Below, one piece after another: positions 11,916-24,080 of a stretch of DNA of 64,000 bases (the first letter of the stretch is position 1; each line of letters begins with the position of its first letter). The position numbers and the translations under genes are program-made. The stretch comes from Diabrotica undecimpunctata (taxonomy: Eukaryota > Arthropoda > Insecta > Coleoptera > Chrysomelidae), in contig NC_092803.1 in NCBI RefSeq assembly GCF_040954645.1, forward strand, positions 85,422,417 through 85,486,416, in the 5' to 3' direction. The notes beneath the pieces were generated by a model. It was not told where the DNA came from and made no database searches. It saw nothing but the letters and a program-made list of their open reading frames with translations.

Positions 11916-13080
11916 TGAACATTTACTAGCATAGTTAATAATGCATTTATAAATATAGGTTGTCAGTTAGGTAAATATTATTTTGTAACTATTTTTTACA
12001 GGCATACGTTTTATTTAATCTTTGATATTTTTAGATTTATGTTAGGTCAGGTTTATAAAATTAGGTTTTTTTAGTAAAATGATAAAAATCATTTTCATCA
12101 TTTTTGTTTGTTTTATATTAGTTGCTACATTAGAGTTGACCTTCACATATTGTGAGGCCCTTGTCTTTTGTTATTGAGATATGTTATTCACCATCAACAA
12201 TACACTCGTGTGTATAAAAACGGAAGCTTTCAAATGTTAACAAATATTGATCTCATTATTTTTTTGTGTATATCCCAATTTTGATAATTTTTTGAACAAG
12301 TAGACGAAAAATAATACAATAATATTCAAATTTCCGAATAAGGCGAGATTTATACATATTAGACGAGGAAAAACATTCATATTTCTCCTGTATGCAAGCT
12401 CGATTCGTTCCCTATCCATTACTTTTCATACATTTTGAGATCGCTGTAAAGTCATTGTGGCGAATTGAACAAGCAATGGTCTTTATGAGATAATTAATAG
12501 TAATTAAATTAATATTGACTATATTTCCTTCGATAGTCCTGATAAACTTTAACTCAGGTGCAAATAATTAAATTATAGATGGTTGCAATAAACAATCAAA
12601 AACATTGTATACGTTTAAGGAAACTAAAGGTTGGACTTACCGGTAAAGTCAATGGTGTTTTTACCCAAATTTATAAAAACAACGAACGATCGAATTTGGG
12701 ATGTGTATTGGCCCAATCTCTCTTTGCGTCTCTCATATCATCGCCTCTCATGCTATCGGTAGCGAAATCCAGTTCTGCTTGATGCTACAGGAATCAAAGG
12801 TAGCAGTAAGGAGAAATGTATCGATTAATTTACACAACCATATTTGAATTTAAATATTCTCCCTTTAAAGGCTAAGATATCTTTAAAAGCAAAACTAATG
12901 CTAAATGCCATCATTATTAAGCAACAAGAAATGATACTATAAACAAATCCTATATAAATCTTAAACAAATATTCAAAACTTAAACTTAAATCAAAATTAA
13001 ACTAGAATGCTGGTTTTGTCGAAGTTATATTGACAAAAGCCGAACAAAACAAAATAATTCTAAATTAAAGAAAAAGTTGG
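11916..13080. other. Unclassified AT-rich intronic DNA
   Basis: No gene or repeat signature recognised. Short open frames near 12237 and 12579 look accidental. Confidence 0.3.
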
Positions 13081-13084
13081 CCAT

Positions 13085-13195
13085 CTAATCTTCATCTATC
13101 GGCAAGGGGCAGATTCGGACAAGAGACCGTTTCAAGGTTTCGGTGGTCGTACGCACGGTAGCCACTGAGCTACACCGTCTTTACCCTCCTACAAG
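13085..13195 (-). repeat. tRNA-derived SINE relic
   Basis: On the minus strand GTGTAGCTCAGTGGCTA (13158-13174) is a good pol III A box. About 50 bases later TTGTCCGAATCTGCC resembles a degraded B box. The cloverleaf is broken, so it is not a functional tRNA gene. GC content is higher than in the flanks. Confidence 0.5.
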
Positions 13196-13689
13196 TCAAC
13201 AAGGCGCGCGAGAGGCCACTTATGCGGAGCCAAATTATCATTAAGGCACCTATATTAGGTACAAAGCCAGAATCTAACCATTTGGACTTTTGTTGCAAGG
13301 TATACAGAGATCGTTATTCGTTATACTTATTTTTTGAGAAAAGCCCTTTATTCGTTTAAATTAATAAACTTGTGACTGATTCAAGTATTAAATGTAATTC
13401 CTATTGTTAAATGAAACTTAGGTATTTAAACAATTTTCTTGGTACGAAACAGTACTAGTAATAAATAAAACCTTAACTAAATATTCATTTCCATAAAATA
13501 TAAAAAAATATGTTCAAATAATAACTAACATACATAATCTAATCTGAGCCATCTATGTCATCTTTAGATTCATCAGAGGTATCTTATAGATCCACAACTA
13601 CTGGTTCCATGGTAATTTCAATGAAGTTATCAAGGTTCCTCATATTCTGCTCTTCTTTCACTAGAAGCGAAATACATTTTATTCACGAC

Positions 13690-14280
13690 TGTAAGATCAC
13701 ATATTAGGCAGATTTTTTACAAAATTGAATTTGAAAGTAACATTGTTCCTTGCTACTTCATTATTATTTGAGCCCACATAAGTTCTATCGGGTTTAACTC
13801 ACAATGGTATGGTGGCAATCGAACTACAATTACGCCTCGTTCTCGCGTCATTTCATATACTATATATTTATTTTAATGACACCGTGCTAAGTTTAGTAAC
13901 TCAATTTTCAAAATTGGTTCATCGAATTTAATGTTTTTTAGTAAGCCAATCAGCAATCTTGGCTTTTTTCCATTTAGTGGTTGATAACTGTTCTACACGC
14001 CGGCAGTGACATGGAGCGTTATCCATAACAGTAACAGATCCTGGTTCGATTTTTAACAGAATATCTGAAACCCATTTTTCATAATGATCTGCATCCATTT
14101 CCTTATGGTAATCTCCAGTCTTTTTAGAAACAAATGTATTTAAACCTACTTCAACAAATCCTGAATCGCTACCAATATGGTTAATAATAAGGGGTTTTCC
14201 CTTTCCAAATGGGGCTTTTAAACCTGTTGACAAACCAGTTAGGAAACCTTGTCGTTTGCTTTTCAGATTTAAATCCTGCC
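13690..14280 (-). pseudogene. Tc1/mariner-type transposase, LPPYHCELNPIE family, C-terminal half
   Basis: Minus-strand reading with GKGKPLIINHIGSDSGF, KKTGDYHKEMDADHYEKW, then SVTVMDNAPCHCRR (second catalytic Asp) and, after a frame change near 13930, VIVVRLPPYHCELNPIELMW (third residue Glu). The Asp-Glu spacing is about 80 residues counting through the damaged part. That long spacing resembles what has been described as the DD82E type of IS630/Tc1/mariner; I use this from memory. The N-terminal region is missing. Confidence 0.7.
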
Positions 14281-14329
14281 ATATTTTTCATTTAATCATT
14301 TAACCATATTTGTCCTTTATTTCACCATA

Positions 14330-14590
14330 TTTCATCTGTATACGTTTTTTCCATCTCTTCGAAATTCTGTTTGTTTCAGGTACTTTCTGCGCCATAAAAT
14401 AATTTCTTATTTTTCAATAGGGGTACTATCCCTCTTCCTCTTAAAATACCTTTAAAGTTCATTTCACGTAAAGTACGTAACAAAACACGTCTTGATATTT
14501 TGGAAATATTTTCATTAGATTGCAGAGAAGAAGCAAAGTTTTGAGTAGCCCTGCATTTTCCTGTAGCATAATTTATTATAAACTGTCAGT
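14330..14590 (-). pseudogene. Tc1-like transposase N-terminal (HTH) fragment
   Basis: Minus-strand reading GKCRATQNFASSLQSNENIS, then RRVLLRTLREMNFKGILRG and VPLLKNKKLFYGAEST, the layout of the paired HTH and linker of Tc1 transposases (ISKRTLLRTLR-like). It ends in a stop. A 26-base piece of the same sequence lies inverted at 17605-17630. Confidence 0.55.
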
Positions 14591-14602
14591 CCTCATACCG
14601 AA

Positions 14603-15690
14603 ATGGGTTATACTGCAGATGAAAAAGTAGATATATTCTCAATTTATGTAAAAAATAATAAAAACAAGCAAGCGGCAAGAAGAGAATATAGGCTGATTTA
14701 TCCAGATCGACAGACTCCTTCTGCAAATACATTTTTATATAATGATCGTCATGTCATAAATGAAAAAATGTTTGAACGGAAGAAACGTACTATCGTAGGA
14801 AATGATGATGAAGATCTTAATACTTTGCTTTACTTTGAAGGTAAAAATTAAATACTTAAATAATAGATTAAATCCATAATAACATTTTTATTTTAGAAAA
14901 TTCCGAAACTAGTCTAAACAATGCTACTAATGCATTAGAGAAAAGCTGTGCGACGATACATAGAGTTTTAAAAAAGCGCAACTATAAGCCATACAAAATA
15001 TTACCGGTACAAGAACTTACCGATGTTCATAAGAGAAAGCGTTTACAGTTCTGTCAAGACATGCTTACAAATTTGAACAATGATCCTAATTATTTTTATA
15101 ACATTTTATGGACAGATGAATAAAATTTTTCAACTTTAGGCATTTTTAGAAAAATTAAGCAAATAAAAAAGTCAGGAAAGTCAATAAATGTGTGGTGCGG
15201 AATATTTCAAAACAAAATAGTTGGACCATTGTTTTATGATAATAAATTAACTGGGGAATCATATTTGGACACAGATATTACAGAAGTGGATGAGTTATTA
15301 AATCAAAATTATACACAAAATCAATTAAATAGTATGATATGGCAACAAGATGGAGCATCGCCACATAATGTCGTAGCCGTTCAAGAACATTTAAATAATC
15401 AATTTAATGTGTGGATCGGCAATAAGGGTACCATTACATGGCCACCAAATAGTCCCGACTTAACACCATGTGATAGCTTTTTATGGGGATTTTTAAAAGA
15501 AAAAGTGTATTTTGATTCAAATACAAATATTAACACTATCACGGCAAAAGTTCGCGCGGAAATTGAAAATTTAAATGGTCATAATAACACTATCTAACGC
15601 ATTAGAAACTTTGAAACGAAGGTATTACTTGTGCATAATAACTAACAATGGAGGGCACTTTGAGCATCTATTTTAATCTTAAATGTAGTA
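14603..15690 (+). pseudogene. Tc1/mariner-type transposase, nearly complete, with probable small intron
   Basis: Starts MGYTADEKVDIFSIYVKNN with an HTH (QAARREYRLIYPDRQTPS). The frame runs to a gtaaaa donor-like site at 14842 and resumes after ttttattttag at about 14896 with IHRVLKKRNYKPYKILPVQEL and FYNILWTDE (first Asp). Then come a stop, INVWCGIFQNKIVGPLFY, WQQDGASPHN (second Asp) and WPPNSPDLTPCDSFLWG (third Asp), with about 40 residues between the last two. One stop after WTDE and a stop near 15597 interrupt it. The splice is inferred from frame continuity. Confidence 0.75.
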
Positions 15691-15789
15691 TTGTATCTTA
15701 AATGTAGTATTGTAAGTCATTAATTTTGTTGACTTTCTAAATATATTTTTTTCTTATCTTAGTATAGTTGTAACGAAATTATTTTGCCT

Positions 15790-16885
15790 ACCTCAGGGTA
15801 AGAAAATTGGGGACTGAAACTATTGGGGCGAAGATAGGGCAAGCAAAACAAATCGATAGGTATGCGAACGGCACTCAGGGGGTTGTTGGAGAGCTGGGGT
15901 CGTGGATAAGTGAACGACAAGGGGTCGGATTGGGGTATCTACACAAAAAAATGAAACAAAGGGGTTACTTACATAAATCTCCTGGACACTTGGGCAAATA
16001 GGGACAACAAGAAAAAGAACTTCTAGCTATTTGAAAGGAAAGGACGCCGCTTCGAAAAATCCTAAACTTGCTGGATTTAGGAAAAATATCCCTAAAATAA
16101 AAAACACATAAAAGGGTTAGGAGATGATTCTAAAATAAAGCAAACAAAGTAGTTCAGAGAAATGGAATAAACATTTATTTCTGTCTCAAACAGTTATCAA
16201 AAATACAAATGGCACCAAAAATTATACTATATGAATAGTTGTAAAATACAGAATAAAAAAACTTACATGTGTCCGTTTACAAACTCCAGGTGTTGGAGAT
16301 ACTACAAAAACTTACAAATGTTACCGCACAGAGATTAACCCTTTTTTTAAAACAAACAAAACAAATAAATATCGAAAAGAATAAAGCTAGCTGTCATATG
16401 TTAACATTAAATTAAAAAAAAAACAATTAAAATGACAGCTAAGTTAAACCATAAAATTTACAATTTATTAATTATTACAAATCCTTTTAAATTTTAATGA
16501 AAGCAACTATTGTTTTAGCAAAAAAATGTTTGTCTTTACTTTAAAATTAATATGTTAAATGTTACCTTGATTCACTAACTTTGACACTTAACTTTGGAAA
16601 ACTTGCTATCTCTGGGATTGGAGCTGCAAGGACAAAACTCTCAACTTGAACAAAAGGAAACCATTTCCATACGCAGGTACGAAGATCTAAGACGTAAATG
16701 GGACTGGATCAAGCAGGCAAACGAAAACAAATCTGGTGGGACATCCTATACAATCATTTTATAAAAAAATTTTTCAGATCCGGTGTACTGCACAAATCTT
16801 ATGGTGATTACTCTGTTCTAAACTTCCAATTTGCAAAGAGTATTATCACCTTAACCGGTCTTAAAACATTACACAAAAAAAAAAT
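15790..16885. other. Unclassified intronic DNA, locally G-rich
   Basis: 15800-15970 is unusually rich in gggg and gggt runs for this window, with an open frame of 64 codons that matches nothing I know. The rest is AT-rich. A short inverted repeat (agctgtcat / atgacagct) lies at 16388-16440. Confidence 0.3.
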
Positions 16886-16886
16886 G

Positions 16887-17240
16887 AATCGACTCCTGAT
16901 TCAAAATTGCCCAAACATCTCTTCTGTCTCAGATCTCTTGCTTGACTCCCATGCGTTAGATTTTACCAATTCAACCAAAATAAATTTCCCTTCACGTCTC
17001 CAGCCAGTTTGTCAACAAACTTAAAACATAATACCCTAGACACTCGTTTGTGGACAACCTTGACAATCGACTCCCGATTCAAAATTGCCCAAACATCTCT
17101 TCTGTCTCAGATCTCTTGCTTGACTCCCATGCGTTAGATTTTACCAATGCAACCAAAATAAATTTCCCTTCACGTCTCCAGCCAGTTTGTCAACAAACTT
17201 AAAACATAATACCCTAGACACTCGTTTGTCGACAACCTTG
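16887..17240. repeat. Two-copy tandem duplication, unit about 178 bp
   Basis: The block starting atcgactcc(t/c)gattc occurs at about 16888 and again at about 17066. Both copies continue to the same ending, ccctagacactcgtttgt. The copies differ at only a few positions. No coding content is recognised. Confidence 0.85.
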
Positions 17241-17604
17241 AAATATTCCCTGTTTTACTACGTCTTAGAAAAACCGTATACCTGACTTGCAATATTATAT
17301 TAGGGGACTCGAATGTAAACAAATCGTTTTCAACGAAAAAAACCAATCTTTTAAATTCGTCGAAATAACACATAACAAGTATTATATTGATTTTAGTTTT
17401 AACCGGAATAATCTTCTACCTGAGAATGCAACAGAGACAAACACATCTATATTTTGAAACAACTGAATACAAAACTTAAAACAGAATTTTTACTATTATA
17501 TAGATACTAAATATTAACAAATTTAAAACGCTACATAGTATAGTAGTACCATAAGCCATTATAGAACAAAACTAATGCTACACTATGTTATATATTTGTA
17601 ATCA

Positions 17605-17692
17605 GGAAATGCAGGGCTACTCAAAACTGTAAAAAAATACAGGGTGCCCATTTGAAATATTGAAGATGCATTTTATTGGGCACTCCCTGTAT
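17605..17692. repeat. Tc1 scrap and short hairpin element
   Basis: 17605-17630 is an inverted copy of the start of the Tc1-like fragment at 14537-14562. Right after it, tacagggtgcccat (17638) faces attgggcactccctgta (to 17692). This forms a miniature terminal-inverted-repeat unit of about 56 bases with the acagggtg ends common in insect DNA transposons. Confidence 0.5.
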
Positions 17693-18099
17693 ACAAAATT
17701 TAGTCTGTTGCTACACTGTTGGTCGGTACAGATAAAATAATACAACTTTTATTTGAAACTTTTTTTTGTATTCCCGAAATTAAGTAAATAAGTGGGGGGT
17801 CAAAATATAATGAGAAACCCTGTACATGACATGTCTTTTCGCACGAAATTAGCACATTTTGATTTTGTATTAGGTATTTCTTATCTTGAGTTTTGTCTAC
17901 GAATTGGTTGTTTGTAATTTGAATGTGTATTATAATTGTTGAGACTCTGTGCTATTGCTATAAAATTGTTGTTGCTTAGCTCTGTGTGAGTGAAAAATAT
18001 TTCACTCACTTGTAACCTAATATGCCTAATTATAGAAATAACTATTCTTAAATTATAATGTGTTAAATAAATAAATAAATTAATTTGCTGTTAAAATAA

Positions 18100-18545
18100 A
18101 ATGCTATTTTCACTTCTACTTAAGTTTCCTTCTTCATTAAGGAAGGGCGGCTATAACTACAGCAAATTGCTTTATCTTGAGCTGTTCTTAGTATCGAATG
18201 TGTGTTCATGCCTGTCCAGACTCTTGCATTCTTCAGCCAGGAGCATTTTCTTCTTCCTGGACCTCTTTTTCCTTCTACTTTCCCCTTCATTACGAGTCGT
18301 AAAAAGCTATATTTTTCTCCTTTGTAAATAATGTCCTAAATAACTCGTTTTTCTGTTGTTTACAATATTTACGAGTTCTCTCTCAGTCCTCATTCTTCTC
18401 AGCACCTAGTTGTTGGTCACATGCTCTGTCCACGAAATCTTCAGCATCCTTCGAAAAACACCCATTTCAAAGGCTTCTATATGCCTCATACTTGTAATTC
18501 CGAGAGTCCATGTTTCCAATCCGTATAGCAATAAGGAATAAATGA
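18100..18545 (-). pseudogene. RTE-type LINE C-terminal fragment
   Basis: Minus-strand reading with FIYSLLLYGLETWTLG, HIEAFEMGVFRRMLKISWTE and VLRRMRTERELVNIVNNRK, followed by SYLGHYLQR. This is the conserved tail after the RT of RTE elements. It is homologous to 8720-8174 but distinct in sequence. A stop and a frame change are present, and it is cut off upstream at about 18545. Confidence 0.75.
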
Positions 18546-18789
18546 ATGTTTTTACATTCATTTATTCAATACGATTATTGAATAAATATTCAATATTCAA
18601 TATTTATTCGATACAAATTAATATCGGATATCCAATGATAAGATGAGTTTATTAGGAATGTTTAATACATTCATTAATGTTACACTTACATTGAGTTATT
18701 GCATTTAAATTATTTAACTTTGGTTTATACTTATTTATCCTTAATATTGTTCTGAAGCTATTTTCTTGTGGCATGTTAAAGTAATTTGA

Positions 18790-18909
18790 TTTAAATGGGA
18801 ATAAGTTAATAATTTACTAATGTTTGTATTTTGAGAACGATTTCCGAAGTAGAAATTGAAACGTCAATAAACGTACATTAACCTTTAATTGTGGCTTATT
18901 CCCATTTAA
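18790..18909. repeat. Small inverted-repeat unit of about 120 bp
   Basis: ttaaatgggaataag at about 18791 is answered by cttattcccatttaa at about 18895, giving perfect 15-bp arms. The middle holds a local hairpin (gatttc/gaaatt) followed by gaaacgtcaataaa, which resembles the part of the Penelope-like hammerhead after stem II (gaaacgtcttcaataaa at 46412). No ctgatga core is present. Confidence 0.5.
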
Positions 18910-19148
18910 ATAAAATTATTTATCCGTGGTTTGTTCTTGATTTTGTATCCATAGGATAGATAGGAATTGTCTTTAAAATACCTAGTTTAAATTTACAGTC
19001 CTTGATTTTTCAGTATTTATATTTTAATAACTTTCCTTTGATTTAATAGTCTTGTACACTTGATTTTATTGTCATAGAGTATGTGGCTTTAATTTTTTTT
19101 TGTTTAATACCCCTTAATGTTGAACCCATCTTTGCACCCCTAGGTAAA

Positions 19149-19191
19149 TGTGCCTCATGTAAGGGAAAATGGTTCCCTTACATGAGGCACA
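19149..19191. repeat. Perfect 19-bp hairpin
   Basis: Left arm 19149-19167 (tgtgcctcatgtaagggaa) and right arm 19173-19191 are exact complements around a 5-base loop. It lies in intronic DNA between two transposon relics. It is too short to class; it could be a foldback remnant. Confidence 0.9.
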
Positions 19192-19392
19192 AATTATCAT
19201 ATCAATCGTAAAGGTTCAAAAATCCGACAAAAATTTCTGGATCCGCCACTGTACTACTTGGCCTTGATGCAAAATATGATAAAGAATATTAAAGGGTAGT
19301 AAAACACCCTGTATCTTATAAAGGAGCAAATTGTGTCTAAGGATTTGAGTTAAACAGTCATATTTTCACATCAAGCGTGCAGTTAAGATAAA

Positions 19393-21385
19393 CAGGGTGG
19401 TGAATCGTCAAATGGGCCATAGGAAACCCAGTGGAAAATTCTAAATTGTTGAATTCCTGCTTCCCTAATTATTTTACACCAAAAGTCAAGAAAAACTATT
19501 TGTAGAGAACTGAAATATGTATCGAAAACAAGTGTTAAAATTGTTCTACGAATTAAACGTATTCCAAAATTTTGCAAGAATATAATACATTTTTCAGGCC
19601 ACCCCTTAAAGTCAGGCCACACTCTGTGCAAGAATGTGTATGACATGTTGCGTTTGGTCATATTGATGTTTCTGATATTTGATAATATTTGAATTGCCAA
19701 AATTTTTATTTTGTGATTTATTGTTTAAAAAACAATAAAATTGATTAAAAATGTATTCAGTTGAGGAGAAAGTAGCAATAATAAAAAATTTTTATTCAGG
19801 CAATGGTGCGCGAATTGTCAGTTTTTTATTTAGCCTAAGATATCGCAGTAAACCAATTCCAAGTCATTCATTGTACAAACAATATTGCTGAGGTACCAAG
19901 AAACTTAGAAAATCAAAATGAAATAAACGTATTAACAGCAGTTGTAGAAAATCATAAAATAAGTTCTCGGACCATTGCAGACCTGTTTAATATTCATAAT
20001 TCCACAGTCTTAAAAATTTTGAAAATGAATAATTTCCGTTCATATAAATTTCAATGTCTTCAAGAACTAAGAGAAGGAGATGTTGAGTGACGAGCGGAAT
20101 TTTGTTATGAAATTTTAGAGAGGGGTAATGCAGACAGACAATTAAAAAAAACATTTTGTTTAGTGATGAATGTACATTTACATTAAATAATGAACCAAAT
20201 GTTCAAAATTATAGGATTTGGTCGACAGGAAAGCCTGAGGATATTATTGAAAGCCATACCCAATATCGTCGAAAAATAAATGTCTGGTTAGGAATATTTG
20301 AACACAATATTATTGGACCATTTTTCTATGAGGAAAATTTAAATTCAAAAAAGTTTTTAGCCTTGCTATAAGAAGAGATTTTACCCAGACTTGCACAAAT
20401 AGCTCCAAATAAAGAAGAAATTTGGTTTCAAATGGATGGATGCCCTGCGCACAATAACTGGGTGGTTAAGGAATTCTTTAAAAACAGCTTTAAGAATTGT
20501 TTGATTGGACCTGACTGTAACATTAAGTGACACCCGAGATCGGGAGATCTAGCTCCAAACGATTATTTTATCTGGGGGCATCTAAAATCGAAAATTAATT
20601 CTGACCAAAAATTTACAGATATAGAAGCATTGAAATTAAAAATGCAAATTATTGAAGAGTGTACAAAAATAACGCCACATGTTCTGGCTAATGTTAGACG
20701 AGAATTTTACAATCGATTGGTATACTGCTTAGTACAAAATGACTTATTGTTTGAACAATTGTTATAGTTTTATGTTTAGAAATTATCATAAATTATTTTT
20801 AGGAAGGATCACAGTAAAACTATATTGAAATTCTTTGAATTGCTGTATAACCTGAAATTGAATTTTAGTGTATTATAATATCTTACATTAAATAAATATC
20901 TGACAGTGCTCGCACTATTGCCTGAATATAACATTATCGCGATTTTTCGTGAACTGAGTACATTTCATCAACTTTATTGCTTTGTAAACAATATAATTTA
21001 TTGCTTACAAAATACTATTTATTGTTAACTAGTAGTAGTACTATTTGCGAAAATTTGTTGTTTATAATTTAATCATAAAATAAAAATATTGACAATTCAA
21101 AATTCAAATATTGTCAAATATCAGAAACATCAATATGATCAAACGTAACATGTCATACACATTCTTGTACCGTCTGTGGCCTGAAAAATATATTATATTT
21201 TTGCAAAAATTTGGAGTACGCTTAATTCGTAGAACAATTTTAACACCTGTTTTTATTGCAGATTTCACTCCTCTATAAAAAGTTTCTTATAACTTTTGAT
21301 GTAAAATAATTAGGGAAGCAGGAATTCAACAATTTAGAATTTCCCATTGAGTTTCCTATGGCCCGTTTGGCGATTCACCACCCGG
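19393..21385 (+). mobile_element. Tc1/mariner-type transposon with TIRs of about 300 bp
   Basis: Left end cagggtggtgaatcg at 19393 and right end the complement of ccgggtggtgaatcg at 21385. The inverted repeats continue inward, with substitutions and small gaps, to about 19700 and 21090. Between them lies one transposase reading frame on the + strand. Classical mariner TIRs are around 30 bp, so these are long. The element sits in the drk intron. A TA duplication is not clear: TA follows the right end, and TA lies two bases before the left end. Confidence 0.8.
19751..20767 (+). pseudogene. Transposase of the long-TIR element
   Basis: Starts MYSVEEKVAIIKNFYSGNGA (HTH region). After several frame changes it continues LFSDECTFTLNNEPNVQNY (first Asp in SDE), INVWLGIFEHNIIGPFFY, FQMDGCPAHNN (second Asp) and DLAPNDYFIWGHLKSKI (third Asp), with roughly 41 residues between the last two. 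It ends at FEQLL. Stops after LALL and at the position before HPRSGD, plus frame changes before 20150, show that it is inactive. Layout is shared with 14603-15690. Confidence 0.8.
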
Positions 21386-22450
21386 TAGACACATTTTAAT
21401 GAAACAACCAGTAATATTCTTTCAATTTCATAAACTCATATTCATGTAAAATAAATTTTGTGTTACTATACATGCATGTCATACACCTCTGATTCATTAC
21501 ATAAACTTCTGTGGCATTTCCACATTCTGTAACTTCCTTTTTTTTATAATTAAGACATTGATAACAAAACGATTCTTTTTTTATTATAGTTCATAGTTTC
21601 ACACACTTCTATTTATATATTTAAGAATTTTTCATGGTTGTTTCAAGGTCATGATTCATTGCAGTTAATATTTATTGTTTTGGTCTCTGTAACCATTCTA
21701 ACTATTATACTTAATTATTTTTTATGAAGGTTATCTTAGTAAATGGGATTGCATTATTATTTTAATTAAAATTAGTTTTTGTTGAAAGAATTTATGGCTA
21801 GAGTATTTTAGTAATAATTGTTTTTAAGTAATAAAGTTGACATGGGTGTATAGAAAAGTATGAAAAGTCGAATCTACATGTACTAAGCTGTTAAACAATT
21901 TATATATCACATTTACCAGAACAACATGTTATCGCAAAAAGTACAATGTTACAGACAGAACTTTTTAAGTTTCACAAAATCATAGTTTCACAAAATCATA
22001 TACTGGTAATGAATAAATTAATTTGCTTGAAGTTGTCATTGGTGTAGGTATAGTTTAACTATTAACTTTGAATACAATCCGACATTTTACCTAGATATAT
22101 CATTATATTTATAGAATTAAGACATGAAAAAAAAAGGAAAATTATATCACATCCTTTCTGAAACTATAGAAAGTAATGCAATAAATTAAATTTTATTATT
22201 ATAAATGATAACATTTTCTGGTTTTAGGTATAATAACGTATATAAATAAAACACATTGTTCTTATTCTTATATTTATTGGAAGTTAATCTTTAAAAATCA
22301 ATTGTGATAAGGATCATTCATAAATATACTTTGAACACCAGGAGCCAAAAGAAATTATGAATATTAACATTAAGTAATAGTATTATGAGTATTAGTAATT
22401 AAACAATTAGTCACTTGACAAAACAGTTTTGAATGATAAGTTTAGTTGTA
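21386..22450. other. Unclassified AT-rich intronic DNA
   Basis: I see nothing here beyond AT-rich sequence without long frames. Confidence 0.3.
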
Positions 22451-22911
22451 CAGTGGTATCTCGACATACGAGTGTAATTCGTTCCGTATAAGCTCGTATG
22501 TCAAAGCAATTTTCTCCATTGAAATTAACTGAAATGTCATTAATCCGTTCCAGTTTCCCAAAAAAGTACGTTAGTTGTTTTTGTTAAGTGTTTTTAAATA
22601 AGAAAAATCTATTTAAAAGAAGAAACATTTATTTATAAGTAACAAAAATACATACATATTCTGTAATCGCATAAGAAAAAGTGAAGTGCTTACGGAAGCG
22701 CTTAATTTTCGTGAGTGGTCTTCGCTTTTTTCGTCACACTTTGCTCATTTTCATCTACAGATCGTTTAAAAAAACTGTCCAAGGAGATTTGTTTCTTCCT
22801 CCCTTTCAGAATATTGCGGAAATGTGTTAGGCAAGTTTCGTTGAACAACACCGATGCACGACCAGTTGGAAATTTTTCGGGGTATTTTTATCCACGAACT
22901 CTGCAACTTTC

Positions 22912-22987
22912 TCCCACATTCCCAGGATCTCCTTTATATCTCTTGTAGAGACAACTTCTTCCAATTCTGGCTCCTCTTCAAAACTAA
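22912..22987. repeat. Left 76-bp direct repeat flanking the jockey-like LINE
   Basis: Matches 24081-24156 almost base for base (tcccacattc(c/t)caggatc to caaaactaa). Both copies are Tigger coding sequence, so they are a duplicated target rather than part of the LINE. Confidence 0.85.
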
Positions 22988-24080
22988 CAAACAAACTTTC
23001 TAACACAATCCCAGTAGTTGGAGAGTTAAAAAAAATGGCCTTCCACATGGAAGTGTTTTAGCACCAATGCTCTTCAATATATACACAAACGACCAACCTA
23101 CGCAGATCGAAACCAAAATAGATTTGAAGAAGTGGAGAAGAAACTCGAAACTGCCTTAAAAACAATGATAGCGTACTACCTGCAGAATTCCCTGAGACCC
23201 AATCCCTCTAAAACCCAAGTTTGCGCTTTCCACCTTCGCGCAAAGGAAGCCAAGCGAAAACTCCAAATTGTGTGGAATGGTAAAACATTAGAACACACAA
23301 ACCAACCTTTATATCTTGGAGTAACTCTGGACCGGTCCCTCACCTACAGACAACATTGCATAAAAACGAGAGGGAAAGTAACAACTAGGAACAGCATACT
23401 CATAAAGCTAACGGGAAGTAAATGGGGCGCACGTCCTGGCGTTTTAAGAACAACGGCACAGATACTGTGTTTCTCAACTGCTGAATATGCGTGCCCCGTT
23501 TGGGGCAGATCTGCCCACACCAAACAAGTTGATACTGCGCTAAATGAGACATGCAGGATAGTAACGGGGTGCATGAAACCAACGCCACGCTCAAATCTAT
23601 ATAAATCAGCAAGTTTTGCAGAACCCTCAACACACAGAGGCGTTGCAGAGCACATAGAGAAAATTAAACAGATCGCGGACGAGCGGCATGCCCTATACAA
23701 AGCTCGAACACCACGAAAGCGACTAAAATCTAGGAAAAGCTTCCTTGGATCAGTGCAGGATGAGCCGCCTGAGTATTTTCCTCTTCCCCAGGTTCAGTGG
23801 ACCGGCCAGTCCCTAGACTTTAAAACGTGGAAAACTATGAATCGGATAAGAACGAGTGTCGCTCCAGTAAAATCAAACATGGCAAAATGGGGAAAAATCG
23901 ACCAAGATGATGTGAATTGTGACTGTGGAGAAACGCAGAATATGGAACATCTTACATGCAGAAACTGTCCTCATCGATGTACCCTCGAAGATTTGTGGCT
24001 CGCCAACAAAGATGGAACCGACGTAGCCCGATACTGGGCCAAAATTTTATGAATGTCCGGACACGATAAAGTAAAGTAAG
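22988..24080 (+). pseudogene. jockey-like LINE, 5'-truncated, catalytic box deleted
   Basis: The + strand reading enters the reverse transcriptase at NGLPHGSVLAPMLFNIYTND. The segment that should carry FxYADD is missing. It resumes EEVEKKLETALKTMIAYYL, then LRPNPSKTQVCAFHL, LYLGVTLDRSLTYRQHC, AEYACPVWGRSAHT and a C-terminal C-x-C/HLxCRNC cluster, ending WAKIL at 24052. The 3' end is cgataaagtaaagtaag, a short A-rich tail, exactly where the second direct repeat starts. The long open frame (23132-24052) suggests moderate age. Jockey-clade assignment rests on the SKTQVCAFHL to DRSLTY block. Confidence 0.85.

Noticed and set aside
23344..23700. Minus-strand frame of 118 codons
   Set aside because: Shadow of the jockey-like reverse transcriptase on the + strand.
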